From RYN-230 sp963717125 (GTDB lineage Bacteria; Actinomycetota; Actinomycetes; Streptosporangiales; Streptosporangiaceae): 64,000 nt of DNA. Below, piece by piece: positions 31,837 to 40,767 of the stretch. Each line of letters begins with the position of its first letter. Positions within the stretch are counted from its first letter, which is position 1. The stretch covers positions 310,001-374,000 of the forward strand of contig CAVQVG010000008.1 in the NCBI GenBank assembly GCA_963717125.1, written 5' to 3'. Position numbers and translations under genes: made by a program. The notes beneath the pieces were generated by a model. That model saw nothing but the letters and a program-made list of their open reading frames with translations, was not told the DNA's origin and searched no databases.

Positions 31837-32570
31837 CTCGGCCTCCGGTGTTCCTGGCCGACCCGGCCGAGCTGGCCGGGGACCGGGTGGTGCTGTCCGG
31901 GGCGGAAGGCCGGCACGCGGCCGACGTGCGCAGACTCACCGCTGGCGAGCGGGTGGACCTGACCGACGGCGCGGGCCAGCTGGCCGAGTGCGTGGTCACC
32001 CGGGCCCAGCGCGGGGGGCTCGAACTCGCGGTCCGGGACCGGCGGACGATCCCGCCGGCTGACCCGGCGCTGGCCGTGGCCCAGGCCATTCCCAAGGGCG
32101 ACCGGGGGCAGCTGGCCGTCGAGCTGATGACCGAGGTCGGCGTGGACGTGGTCATCCCGTGGGCCGCGGAGCGCTGCGTGGTGCGCTGGTCCGCGGAGCG
32201 GGGCGACCGGGCGCTGGGCCGGTGGCGGTCCACCGCCCGGGAGGCGGGCAAACAGGCCCGCCGCGCCCGGTTCCCCGAGGTGACCGGGCCGGCCGGGCTG
32301 CCCGGCGTGACCGCCCGGGTGGCCGCGGCGGCCTGCGCGATCGTGCTCGACCCGGATGCGGATAGAGCGCTCAGTGCGCTGCCGCTGCCCGGCGCCGGGG
32401 AGATCCTGCTGGTCGTCGGCCCGGAGGGCGGTATCAGCCCGGCCGAGACGGAAGCGCTGGCCGCGGCGGGCGCGGTCACCGCGCACCTGGGCCCGACCGT
32501 GCTCCGCGCCTCAACCGCCGGCGCGGTCGCAGCCGCCGTCTTGCTCAGCCGGCTCGCTCGCTGGGCCTGA
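31800..32570 (+). CDS. rsmE: 16S rRNA (uracil1498-N3)-methyltransferase RsmE
   Basis: A SPOUT methyltransferase. VVLSGAEGRHAADVRRLTAGE is the N-terminal PUA-like part. VAQAIPKGDR, LMTEVGVDVVIPW and AREAGKQARRARFP mark the SPOUT domain. The SAM knot is at LLVVGPEGGISPAETEAL and LGPTVLRASTAGAVAAAVL. The start is unsure: from ATG 31800 the first 16 residues are encoded by the GC-rich repeat, while GTG 31848 starts directly before VFLADPAELAG and fits the family better. It is cotranscribed with hrcA-dnaJ by position. Confidence 0.93.
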   Translation: MAGGPGGSSPRNTRPPVFLADPAELAGDRVVLSGAEGRHAADVRRLTAGERVDLTDGAGQLAECVVTRAQRGGLELAVRDRRTIPPADPALAVAQAIPKGDRGQLAVELMTEVGVDVVIPWAAERCVVRWSAERGDRALGRWRSTAREAGKQARRARFPEVTGPAGLPGVTARVAAAACAIVLDPDADRALSALPLPGAGEILLVVGPEGGISPAETEALAAAGAVTAHLGPTVLRASTAGAVAAAVLLSRLARWA

Positions 32571-32621
32571 CCGGCCATTGCCGGTGTCGGAAAGGGCGCG
32601 CCAGCGGGGCTCGGGGCGTCA

Positions 32622-32693
32622 GCAAGGCGAGGCGCGCCGGCGAGGCGAGGCGCGCCGGCGAGGCGAGGCGCGCCGGCGAGGCGAGGCGCGCCG
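32622..32693. repeat. 18-bp tandem repeat, four copies
   Basis: Four copies of GCGAGGCGAGGCGCGCCG (first copy GCAAGG…) head to tail downstream of rsmE. They lie in the 250-base non-coding gap before the convergent membrane-protein gene, next to the GC-rich repeat pair. Confidence 0.85.
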
Positions 32694-32717
32694 AAGGCGT
32701 GTGCTCGCGGAGCCGAC

Positions 32718-32823
32718 GTTCGGCGCGGAGCGGCGAGCGGGGGGTCCAGGGGGTCGTCCCCCGGACCAATCCGCGTTCGGCGCGGAGCGGCGAGCGGGGG
32801 GTCCAGGGGGGTCGTCCCCCGGA
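32718..32823. repeat. Two intact copies of the dispersed GC-rich repeat
   Basis: Copies at 32718-32765 and 32775-32823 read GTTCGGCGCGGAGCGGCGAG, then GGGGGGTCCAGGGGGG (one G fewer in the first), then TCGTCCCCCGGA. The G-run/C-run can fold into a hairpin. The same motif on the other strand makes up the insertion in recO. It sits immediately after the end of the 32825 gene and may serve as its terminator. Confidence 0.75.
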
Positions 32824-32824
32824 C

Positions 32825-33727
32825 TTAAGACGTCGCGCGCGGGGTCTTCCGGGTGGGGAGGGTGCCGCAGGTGACGTCCGGCGTGCCGCCGTCGGTGTTG
32901 GGAGCGAACGCGACGTCGGCCGTGGCGCTGGCCGTGCTGCCCCCGGTCCCGGTGGTCGGGGTGGCCGACGGGCTGCCTGTGTCCGTCGGCGTCGCGCTCG
33001 GCGTGGCCGTCGCGGTGTTGCTCGGCGTTGGCGTCGGGGTAGCCGACGCGCTGGCCGTTGGCGCCGGCGAACTGCTCGGCGAGGGCGTCGGGGTGCAGGC
33101 CACCGCGGGCAGCGCGCTGGTGCCCTTCTTCCGGGCCGCCCCGGAGACCCCCGGCCGCGTCTTCACGCCGATCGGCGGCTGCCACAGCCCTGGGGTGGCC
33201 AGGCCGGCGGCCGCCGAGTCGTGCTGCTGGCCCGGTGAGGTGACCGAGTTGGTCGGCGTGATGACCGTCTCCTGGGACCGGTTGAGCGCGATGACCCCGC
33301 CGACTACGACGGCGACCACCGCCCCGACGGCGAGCGCGGGCTTGAGCCACGCGGCGGCCGGGCCGAGCCGGCCGGCCGTCTTACCAGAGGGCGTTCGGCC
33401 ATCGTGGTTGTCGTGGCCGCTGGGCCGCGGCGTGACGGCCCGGACGGCCAGCGTCACCACCCGGGCCGGCCAGGACCTGGCCCGGGGGAACTGCTCGCCG
33501 GCCTCGTCGCTCAGCTGCCAGCGGAAGGACTCCAGCCGCACCGACAGCCGGATCCGGTACAGCCGGAGCCAGTCCGCGGCCCTGACCAGCGTCCAGCGCG
33601 CAGACCGACGCGAATGCGACCGGTGACGGATCCGCTCTAGGCCGTCACTGGCAGGCTCGACGGACTCCGCCGCCGCGCGCAGCGCGTCGCGGAGGATGTC
33701 CTCGTAGTCCCGATCCTGTGAAATCAT
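32825..33727 (-). CDS. Single-pass membrane protein paired with an ECF sigma factor
   Basis: A 300-residue protein: a charged cytosolic N-terminus (MISQDRDYEDILRDALRAAA…), one transmembrane segment around residues 130-148 (ALAVGAVVAVVVGGVIAL), and an outside part made largely of Pro/Thr/Ser/Ala repeats. It begins 40 bases after the sigma gene 33768-34367. By position and topology it could be an anti-sigma or signal-sensing protein. There is no zinc HxxxCxxC motif, so the assignment is inference only. Confidence 0.7.
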   Translation of the reverse strand: MISQDRDYEDILRDALRAAAESVEPASDGLERIRHRSHSRRSARWTLVRAADWLRLYRIRLSVRLESFRWQLSDEAGEQFPRARSWPARVVTLAVRAVTPRPSGHDNHDGRTPSGKTAGRLGPAAAWLKPALAVGAVVAVVVGGVIALNRSQETVITPTNSVTSPGQQHDSAAAGLATPGLWQPPIGVKTRPGVSGAARKKGTSALPAVACTPTPSPSSSPAPTASASATPTPTPSNTATATPSATPTDTGSPSATPTTGTGGSTASATADVAFAPNTDGGTPDVTCGTLPTRKTPRATS

Positions 33728-33767
33728 GCGTGCCGCCGGAGGCCTACCGCGCCCCTGCTGGCCCTCC

Positions 33768-34367
33768 CTACGTATCCCGCTCGAGCACGACCCGCAAGGC
33801 CGACATGGCCCGGGCCGTGTGACTCTTGACCGCTCCCCTGCTGATACCCATGACCGAGGCGATCTGTGCTTCCGACATGTCGCCGTAGTAACGGAGTACC
33901 AGTGCCTCCCGCTGCCGCTCCGGGAGTGCCCGCAGGGCGGTGACCACCGCGGAGCGCTCCAGCTGGATGATCGCGCCGTGCTCGGCGCTTGGCATGTCCG
34001 GAGGTGGCTTAGGGGTGTTCTTATCCACCACGATCCGGTGCCGGAGGACTGAGCGTGACCGATTGACCACGGATTGCCGGAGATAGGACAGCGCCTTGTC
34101 GGTGTCCCGCAGCCGGCGCCATGCCCCGTGCATGGCGACGAAGGAGTCCTGGACTACTTCCTCGGCCGTCGCGTTGTCGCGGACCAGGAAGGCGGCCAGG
34201 CGCACCAGCGAGCGGTAGTGCTCGCTGTAGATGGCCGTGACAGCCCGGTCCGCGTCCCACTCCAGTGGTGGTGCCGCAGTGAGCCCATTGGCCACCAACG
34301 TCTCGGTCACATCAATGGGACGCGTTACCACGCCGTCAGGTTCACCTGGCATGTCGAGTGCGTGCAC
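33768..34367 (-). CDS. SigE-family ECF RNA polymerase sigma factor
   Basis: A 199-residue sigma-70-like protein with region 2 (SEHYRSLVRLAAFLVRDNAT, then AEEVVQDSFVAMHGAWRR) and region 4 (LPERQREALVLRYYGDMSEA, then MGISRGAVKSHTARAMSAL). It has the short form typical of the actinobacterial SigE family. The frame opens at GTG 34367, with ATG 34352 as an alternative. The region upstream (34368-34578) is shared with the divergent HIT gene. The regulon is unknown. Confidence 0.9.
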   Translation of the reverse strand: MHALDMPGEPDGVVTRPIDVTETLVANGLTAAPPLEWDADRAVTAIYSEHYRSLVRLAAFLVRDNATAEEVVQDSFVAMHGAWRRLRDTDKALSYLRQSVVNRSRSVLRHRIVVDKNTPKPPPDMPSAEHGAIIQLERSAVVTALRALPERQREALVLRYYGDMSEAQIASVMGISRGAVKSHTARAMSALRVVLERDT

Positions 34368-34566
34368 GCGACCCGCCCCCGCCGCTTGCCTTCACGAATC
34401 ATTCCCCCCCAAGGGTCTGAGTCCGTGTGCTCGCCCCCGTGCACCCGGCGCGGCCGGGTAGGAGCAATTGCGTCGCCGAGCACGCTGGGTCGTGCACTGG
34501 GCGGCGCCGCGGGGGAAGCACCATCGCAACCATATATGTCATGAGTGTTACCGGTGAGGGACAAGC

Positions 34567-34572
34567 TAGGAT
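34567..34572 (+). promoter_or_regulatory. Probable -10 box for leaderless HIT gene
   Basis: TAGGAT ends 6 bases before the GTG at 34579. No convincing -35 was seen. The preceding 34500-34560 stretch is AT-richer than its surroundings. Confidence 0.5.
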
Positions 34573-34578
34573 CCCTGT

Positions 34579-34920
34579 GTGCCGGAGTGTCTATTCTGCA
34601 GGATCGTGTCAGGCGGTGTCCCGGCATCTCGTGTGCTCGAGTCGCCGCGGACCGTTTCTTTTCGCGATGTCAGCCCGCAGGCGCCCACCCACGTGCTGGT
34701 GGTGCCGAAAAAGCACTATCCGGATCTGGCCGCGCTGTCCGCGGACGGCGACCTGCTGGCCGAGGTGACCGGGCAGGCGCACAAGGTGGCGGAGGCCGAG
34801 GGAATCGCCGGCCGGGGTTACCGGGTTGTCTTCAACACGGGGGAGGACGCTGGCCAGACGGTGCCGCACGTGCACGCGCATGTCCTCGGCGGACGCGCGC
34901 TCAGCTGGCCCCCGGGCTGA
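34579..34920 (+). CDS. HIT family nucleotide-binding protein
   Basis: A 113-residue histidine-triad protein: CLFCRIVSGGVPASRVLESP at the start, THVLVVPKKHYPDL, and the triad His97-x-His99-x-His101 in PHVHAHVLGGR. It is a HINT-type purine nucleoside phosphoramidase/hydrolase (family knowledge). N-terminal Cys4 and Cys7 with His46/47 resemble the zinc site of some HIT proteins. The GTG start has a TAGGAT box at the leaderless distance. It precedes phoH, as in many actinobacteria. Confidence 0.94.
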   Translation: MPECLFCRIVSGGVPASRVLESPRTVSFRDVSPQAPTHVLVVPKKHYPDLAALSADGDLLAEVTGQAHKVAEAEGIAGRGYRVVFNTGEDAGQTVPHVHAHVLGGRALSWPPG

Positions 34921-34987
34921 CGCCGGGTGGATAGCATGACGGGGTACGGGCGCAGGCAGGCGCCTGCACCCAGGCGGAGAGAAGGAA

Positions 34988-36030
<1,043 letters not shown>

Positions 36031-36034
<4 letters not shown>

Positions 36035-36675
36035 GCATCGAGATCGCGAACGAGTCCGGGGTCAACGTGGACGAGGCCGACCTGGCCGCGCTGGCCCGGT
36101 ACGTCCTCGACGACCTGCGCATGCACCCGCTGGCTGAGCTGTCTGTCCTGCTGGTGGACCGGGCCACCATGTCCGACCTGCACGAGCGCTGGATGGGTGA
36201 GCCCGGCCCGACCGACGTGCTGGCCTTCCCGATGGATGAGTTGCGCCCGCCGCCGCCCGGCACCGGCCGCGGCGACCAGGGTGGCAACAGCGATCCCGAC
36301 GAGGAGCCCGGGCTGCTCGGCGACGTGGTGCTCTGCCCGGAGGTGGCCGCCGACCAGGCCGCCCAGGCCCGGCACGAGCTGCTCGACGAGCTCGAGCTGC
36401 TCTGCACGCATGGCATCCTGCACCTGCTCGGCTACGACCACGCCGAGGCGGCCGAGCGGGCCACCATGTTCGGTCTGCAGGATGAGCTGATCCGGTCCTG
36501 GCGCGCGGCGCGCGACCAGGAGCCTGGGCCGGGTGCGGCGCCTTCTGGGCCGGGTGCGAGGCCTTCTGGGCCGGGTGCGGGGCCTTCTGGGCCGGGTGGG
36601 GCGCCTTCTGGGCCTGGTGCGGCGCCTCCTGGGCCGGGTGCGGCGTCCCCGGGGCGGGAGGACGACGGGGGATGA
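36031..36675 (+). CDS. ybeY: Endoribonuclease YbeY with repetitive C-terminal tail
   Basis: A zinc-dependent RNase in 16S rRNA maturation. The metal site is His127-x3-His131-x5-His137 in HGILHLLGYDHAE. MGEPGPTDVLAFPMDE and LGDVVLCPEVA are typical. The core ends near residue 160. A further ~50 residues consist of seven-residue repeats of the type PSGPGAA, encoded by a 21-bp tandem array, which other YbeY proteins lack. It is coupled to phoH by overlap, with corC 8 bases downstream. Confidence 0.95.
36520..36645 (+). repeat. 21-bp tandem repeat encoding PSGPGAx in ybeY
   Basis: Six copies of a unit like CCTTCTGGGCCGGGTGCGGC followed by G, head to tail and in frame, giving PGPGAA-PSGPGAR-PSGPGAG and so on at the YbeY C-terminus. 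Confidence 0.85.
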
Positions 36676-36682
36676 GTCCGCC

Positions 36683-37987
36683 ATGGCGTGGCTGATCGTC
36701 GCGGCCATCGTGCTCGCGGTGCTGGCCGGGCTGTGCGCCACCGGCGAGGTCGCGCTGACCTTGGTGTCCCGGTCCGGGGCCGGGGATCTGGGCCGTGGCC
36801 GGAAAAGCAGCCGCGGCCGCGCGGCCACCCGGCTGCAGGCGGTGGTGGCCGAGCCCGGGCGCTACGTCGCGGTGCTGCTGCTGGCCCGGGTGGCCTGTGA
36901 GGTGGTGGCCATCGTGCTGCTCGCCGCGGCGCTGGAGCACTATCTGGGCCAGGGCTGGCACACCTTCCTGATCGTCGCGGTCATCATGATCGCCGTGCTC
37001 TACCTGCTGGCCGGGGTCGGGCCGCAGATCCTCGGCCGACAGTACGAGCGGGCCGCGGCGCTGGCCGTGGCCGACGTGCTGTACCCGGTGGTGCGGCTGC
37101 TCGGCCCAATCCCGCGGCTGTTGCTCGCGCTGGGCCACCTGCTCACCCCCGGCCGCTCGTCCCGGGAGGCGGGCGGGTCAGAGGAGGAACTGCGCGGCCT
37201 GGTCAACCTGCTGGAGCGGCGCCAGGTCATCGAGCCCGGGGCCCGGGCCATGATCCACTCCGTGTTCGAGCTGGGTGACACGATCGTCCGCGAGGTGATG
37301 GTGCCGCGCACCGACATGGTGTTCGTGGAGCGGGACAAGACCGTCCGCCAGGCGCTGTCCCTGGCGCTGCGCAGCGGTTTCTCCCGCATCCCGGTGGTCG
37401 GCGAGAACGAGGACGACGTGATCGGCATCGCCTACCTCAAGGACCTGGTGACGATCAGCCAGGAGCACCCGGAGCGGGAGTCAGTCGAGCCCGTCACCGC
37501 GGTGATGCGGCCCGCCACGTTCGTGCCGGAGAGCAAGCCGGTGGACGAGTTGCTCAAAGAGATGCAGCAGCGCCGGATCCACGTGGCCATCGTCATCGAC
37601 GAGTACGGCGGCACCGCGGGCCTGGTGACCATCGAGGACATCCTGGAGGAGATCGTCGGGGAGATCACCGACGAGTACGACCAGGAGCAGCCGACCGTGG
37701 AGTGGCTGTCCCCGGACCGGGCCCGGGTCCCCGCGCGGCTGCCGGTCACCGACCTGGAGGAGCTGTTCGGCACCACGATCGAGGCCGAGGACGTGGAAAC
37801 CGTCGGTGGTCTGCTCGCCCACGCGATCGGCCGGGTGCCGATCGCCGGCTCGGTGGGCACCGTGGCCGGGCTGCGGCTGACCGCGGAGAGCCTGGCCGGG
37901 CGGCGGAACCGGATCGGGACCGTCACCGTGGAGCGAGTCGGGGCGCCGGCCCCGCAGCCCGCGGCCCAGTCGGACGGCGACGGGTGA
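36683..37987 (+). CDS. Hemolysin C/CorC family transporter-associated protein (DUF21, CBS pair)
   Basis: A 434-residue membrane protein. DUF21 helices run from MAWLIVAAIVLAVLAGLC through about residue 155. A CBS pair follows (VMVPRTDMVFVERDKTVRQA and FVPESKPVDELLKEMQQRRI, then AIVIDEYGGTAGLVTIEDIL). The C-terminal CorC/HlyC domain carries ARLPVTDLEELFG. It is related to proteins of magnesium/cobalt efflux and transporter regulation. ATG 36683 has GGGGGATG upstream; the frame through the ybeY repeat is not translated in this register. It sits in the conserved ybeY-corC-era cluster. Confidence 0.93.
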   Translation: MAWLIVAAIVLAVLAGLCATGEVALTLVSRSGAGDLGRGRKSSRGRAATRLQAVVAEPGRYVAVLLLARVACEVVAIVLLAAALEHYLGQGWHTFLIVAVIMIAVLYLLAGVGPQILGRQYERAAALAVADVLYPVVRLLGPIPRLLLALGHLLTPGRSSREAGGSEEELRGLVNLLERRQVIEPGARAMIHSVFELGDTIVREVMVPRTDMVFVERDKTVRQALSLALRSGFSRIPVVGENEDDVIGIAYLKDLVTISQEHPERESVEPVTAVMRPATFVPESKPVDELLKEMQQRRIHVAIVIDEYGGTAGLVTIEDILEEIVGEITDEYDQEQPTVEWLSPDRARVPARLPVTDLEELFGTTIEAEDVETVGGLLAHAIGRVPIAGSVGTVAGLRLTAESLAGRRNRIGTVTVERVGAPAPQPAAQSDGDG

Positions 37988-38157
37988 GCCTGTGGCCGGG
38001 TGAGCCTGTGGCCGGGTGAGCCTGTGGCGGGGTGAGCCTCCGAGCGTGCCGGGCTGCGACCGGGTGAGCCTGTGGCTGGGTGAGCCTCCGAGCGTGCGGG
38101 GCTGCGACCGGGTGAGCCTGTGGCCGGGTGAACTTCGACTGGGGTGAGCCTGCGACC
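37982..38157. repeat. 16-bp tandem array of eleven units after corC
   Basis: The unit GGGTGAGCCTGTGGCC repeats with an exact 16-bp period over 176 bases. A 32-bp higher-order variant (GGGTGAGCCTCCGAGC plus GTGCCGGGCTGCGACC) occurs twice. The first unit overlaps the corC stop codon. Confidence 0.9.
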
Positions 38158-38199
38158 AAAGAGGCAGGCGGGGACTGATGTGATGGTGCGGCGCAGCAC

Positions 38200-38205
38200 T
38201 ACACT
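38200..38205 (+). promoter_or_regulatory. Probable -10 box for the deaminase-like gene
   Basis: TACACT ends 7 bases before the GTG at 38213, placing transcription start at the start codon. No strong -35 was identified. Confidence 0.45.
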
Positions 38206-38212
38206 CGGCCAG

Positions 38213-38575
38213 GTGAGCGCCGTGGAGCCAGGCCCGGAAGACCTCAAGATCATCACCCTTGCCCGGTCGGCGCGGGCCCGGGTGGCCGCAGCCGAGGGCG
38301 CCGCCGTCCGGGACGAGACGGGCCGGACGTACGCGGCGGCGGCGGTGGCGCTGCCCTCGCTGAAACTGTCCGCGCTCCGCCTCGCGGTGGCCATGGCGGT
38401 GTCCAGCGGCGCGTCCAGCCTGGAAGCGGCGGCGCTGGTCAGCGACGCCGACGAGACCGACCCGGTCAACCTGGCCGTGGTCCGCGAGCTCGGCCCCAGC
38501 GCGGTCGTCTTCCACGCCGGCTCCAACGGCATGCTGCGCGAAACCCACCTGCCGGTGGACCACTCCGATTCGTGA
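38213..38575 (+). CDS. Cytidine deaminase-like protein lacking the catalytic zinc residues
   Basis: A 120-residue protein of the cytidine-deaminase fold found between corC and era in actinobacteria: GPEDLKIITLARSARARVAA, EGAAVRDETGRTYAAAAVAL, LKLSALRLAVAMAVSSGA. Active deaminases have CAE/HAE and PCGxCR motifs; neither is present (LSALRLAV replaces the first, and the C-terminus has no cysteine). It is therefore likely a non-catalytic family member. GTG 38213 is chosen over upstream starts because it fits the family length and the TACACT box 7 bases before. Role unknown. Confidence 0.85.
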   Translation: MSAVEPGPEDLKIITLARSARARVAAAEGAAVRDETGRTYAAAAVALPSLKLSALRLAVAMAVSSGASSLEAAALVSDADETDPVNLAVVRELGPSAVVFHAGSNGMLRETHLPVDHSDS

Positions 38576-38590
38576 TCACGGGCGGCCCAC

Positions 38591-38859
38591 CCGATTCGTG
38601 ATCAACGGATTGGTGTTGCTATGACGACAGCAATCGGTTGATCACGAAGCTAGGCCGAGTGGTCAGCAGGGGTGATAAGCCACCTCGTCCCAGGGGGAGG
38701 CCGCGCAGGGCGGGAAGATCGCGGGCTATCTTCCGGTCAGCGGTTACTTGGCCGGCCTGGCTGACACTGGTACGTGCCTGGTGGGACCGGAGGGTCCGGT
38801 GCGGTCGGGCCCTGCCTGCCAGCTCTCCCCTATCCCCACCAACTCCATGATCACGAAGC
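38591..38859. repeat. Intergenic element with TTCGTGATCA terminal inverted repeats
   Basis: The left end GATTCGTGATCAACGGATTG (38593) is inverted at 38631-38650 (18 of 20 pairs) and again, less well, at the right end 38839-38859, reading CCAACTCCATGATCACGAAG. A partial copy overlaps the upstream gene stop (38566-38580). The interior encodes nothing recognisable. It resembles a small non-autonomous (MITE-like) or palindromic intergenic element. It fills the gap of about 350 bases before era. Confidence 0.55.
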
Positions 38860-38913
38860 ATGAGCTGGGGCTGGGGCGCCCTGCTGTGCGACGGCGCCCC
38901 TCTTCAGCGCAAA

Positions 38914-38919
38914 TAGAAT
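38914..38919 (+). promoter_or_regulatory. Probable -10 box for leaderless era
   Basis: TAGAAT ends 6 bases before the era GTG at 38926, a fit to the TAGNNT-N6-start pattern seen elsewhere in the window. Confidence 0.5.
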
Positions 38920-38925
38920 CGCGGG

Positions 38926-39825
38926 GTGGAGTTCCGATCCGGCTTTGCGTGCTTCGTGGGCAGGCCCAATGTTGGCAAGTCGACGTTGATGAATGCGCTG
39001 GTGGGCAGCAAGGTCGCGATCACGAGCAGTCGGCCGCAGACCACCCGGCGCGCCATCCGGGGGATCGTGCACCGGCCGGACGCGCAGCTGATCATCGTCG
39101 ACACCCCCGGTCTGCACCGGCCGCGCACACTGCTCGGCGAGCGGCTGGACAGCCTGGTCCGGTCCACGCTGACCGAGGTCAACGTAATCGGGTTCTGCGT
39201 GCCCGCGGCGGAGCGTATCGGCCCCGGCGACAGCTACCTGGCCAAGGAGCTGAGCGGCCTGGCCAGCAAGACCCCGGTGGTGGCCATCGTCACCAAGACG
39301 GACCAGGCCAGCCAGGCCGAGGTGGCCGCGCAGCTCGCTGCGGTGGCGGAACTCGGCGACTGGGCCGACATCGTGCCCGTCTCCGCCGTGTCCGGGTTCC
39401 AGCTGGACGTGCTGGCCGACGTGCTGGTGTCTCACCTCCCGCCGGGCCAGCCGCTGTACCCGGACGGTGAGCTGACCGACGAGCCAGAGCAGCAGCTGGT
39501 CGCCGAGCTGATCCGGGAGGCCATCCTGGAGGGGGTCCGGGACGAACTGCCGCATTCCATCGCGGTGCTGGTGGACGAGATGGGCCCGCGGGAGGGACGC
39601 CCGGACCTGATCGACGTCTACGCCGTCATGTACGTAGAGCGGTCCAGCCAGAAGGCCATCGTGATCGGGGCCAAGGGGGCCCGGCTCAAGGAAGTGGGCA
39701 GCCGCGCGCGGCAGCAGATCGAGGCCCTGCTGGGCAGCCGGGTGTACCTGGATCTGCGGATCAAGGTGGCCAAGGACTGGCAGCGCGACCCCAAGCAGCT
39801 ACGCCGCCTCGGCTTCTACGACTGA
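38926..39825 (+). CDS. era: GTPase Era
   Basis: A 30S-assembly GTPase of 299 residues. The G domain has GRPNVGKS (12-19), the switch around TTRRAIRGI, DTPGLHRPR, TKTD and VSAVSG. The C-terminal KH domain carries IVIGAKGARLKEVGSRARQQIE. The ending LRIKVAKDWQRDPKQLRRLGF is typical. GTG 38926 gives the standard start and has a TAGAAT box at leaderless distance. Confidence 0.97.
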   Translation: MEFRSGFACFVGRPNVGKSTLMNALVGSKVAITSSRPQTTRRAIRGIVHRPDAQLIIVDTPGLHRPRTLLGERLDSLVRSTLTEVNVIGFCVPAAERIGPGDSYLAKELSGLASKTPVVAIVTKTDQASQAEVAAQLAAVAELGDWADIVPVSAVSGFQLDVLADVLVSHLPPGQPLYPDGELTDEPEQQLVAELIREAILEGVRDELPHSIAVLVDEMGPREGRPDLIDVYAVMYVERSSQKAIVIGAKGARLKEVGSRARQQIEALLGSRVYLDLRIKVAKDWQRDPKQLRRLGFYD

Positions 39826-39843
39826 CTCTGGCCCAGCCCGCGC

Positions 39844-40722
39844 TCAGCGCCAGGTCACCCGCACGCCCCGCCGCCAGTGATCCAGCACCCCCGGGTCGCC
39901 GGTCAGCCGCAGCCCGGGCAGGTCACTGGGGTCGCGCCGGTTCCACAGCACCAGGTACACGTCGGCCGCGGGGCCAGCCACCGTGCAGTCGCCCGGCCCG
40001 GCCGCCTGACCCGGCCAGCCGCGCTCGACCTCGGCCCGCTCCGGGCCCATTCGCGCCACCCACTGGTAGCCGTCGGCCAGCACGAACAGGGCCCGGGCTG
40101 GGTCGGACAGCGGGCCACGACGGGCGCCCCGGCGGGCGAAGCCCAGGAGCAGCTCGTCGATGCCATCGGCGGCCAGGTCGGCCGGGATCGGGTCAGCCGG
40201 GATCGGGTGAGCCGGGACCGGGTCGGCCGGGACCGAGTCGGCCGGGATCTGGTCAGCCGGGACCGGGTCAGCCGGGACCGCCGCGGCCAGCTGGACATCG
40301 ACCCGGTGCACGGTTGTTTCGTGCGCCTGCCGCCGGGTCCAGAACGCCAGCGGCGAGGCCGCGCCGGGCAGGAACGTCCAGCAGTCCAGTCCCGGGTCAG
40401 CCGCGGCCAGGGCCCGCACCAGGGCGGCGTGCCCGGCGCGGAACCACGCGAGCAGCGCGTCGTCGGGGATGGGCTGGCCCAAGATGGCCGCCTCGTCCAG
40501 CCGCGGCATCATCTGGGTGTGCCGCTCGGTGACGTACCCGGTCGCCCAGCGGTGCACATAGCCGATGTGGCGCAGCAGGTCCCGGATCGTCCAGCTGGCG
40601 CAGGCCGGAACGGGCCGGTCCAGGTCCTGCGGCGCGGCCGCGGCGGCCAGCCGGTCGCCCTCCTCGCGCAGCTGCTGGAGGTAGGCCGCGGTGGTCAGGA
40701 TGGGGGAGCCGGTGGTCGTCAT
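39844..40722 (-). CDS. Maleylpyruvate isomerase family (DinB-like) protein with repeat insert
   Basis: A protein of about 292 residues related to the one at 21069-21833. It has the DinB/MDMPI N-terminal domain (PVPACASWTIRDLLRHIGYVHR), then RRQAHETTVHRVDVQ, and a C-terminal part with LRLTGDPGVLDHWRRG. Between domains is an insert of VPADP-like pentapeptides encoded by a 15-bp tandem array (40177-40281). ATG 40722 has GGGAGA upstream. Enzyme function unknown. Confidence 0.84.
   Translation of the reverse strand: MTTTGSPILTTAAYLQQLREEGDRLAAAAAPQDLDRPVPACASWTIRDLLRHIGYVHRWATGYVTERHTQMMPRLDEAAILGQPIPDDALLAWFRAGHAALVRALAAADPGLDCWTFLPGAASPLAFWTRRQAHETTVHRVDVQLAAAVPADPVPADQIPADSVPADPVPAHPIPADPIPADLAADGIDELLLGFARRGARRGPLSDPARALFVLADGYQWVARMGPERAEVERGWPGQAAGPGDCTVAGPAADVYLVLWNRRDPSDLPGLRLTGDPGVLDHWRRGVRVTWR
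40177..40281 (-). repeat. 15-bp tandem array encoding VPADP pentapeptides
   Basis: Seven exact-length 15-bp units (plus strand like GGTCAGCCGGGACCG) lie in frame in the DinB-like gene, giving (V/I)PADP repeats as a linker where its homologue at 21069 has only VPADLAVDG. Confidence 0.85.
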
Positions 40723-40767
40723 GGGCTGAATTCTCCCAGCCCGGCGTCCCACATGCCGGACAGCGGC

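Noticed and set aside
32622..32693. 18-bp repeats considered as a CRISPR array
   Set aside because: The units are directly adjacent with no spacers and there are no cas genes.
38619..38861. 80-codon minus-strand frame before era
   Set aside because: It lies wholly inside the palindromic element and has no domain or ribosome site.
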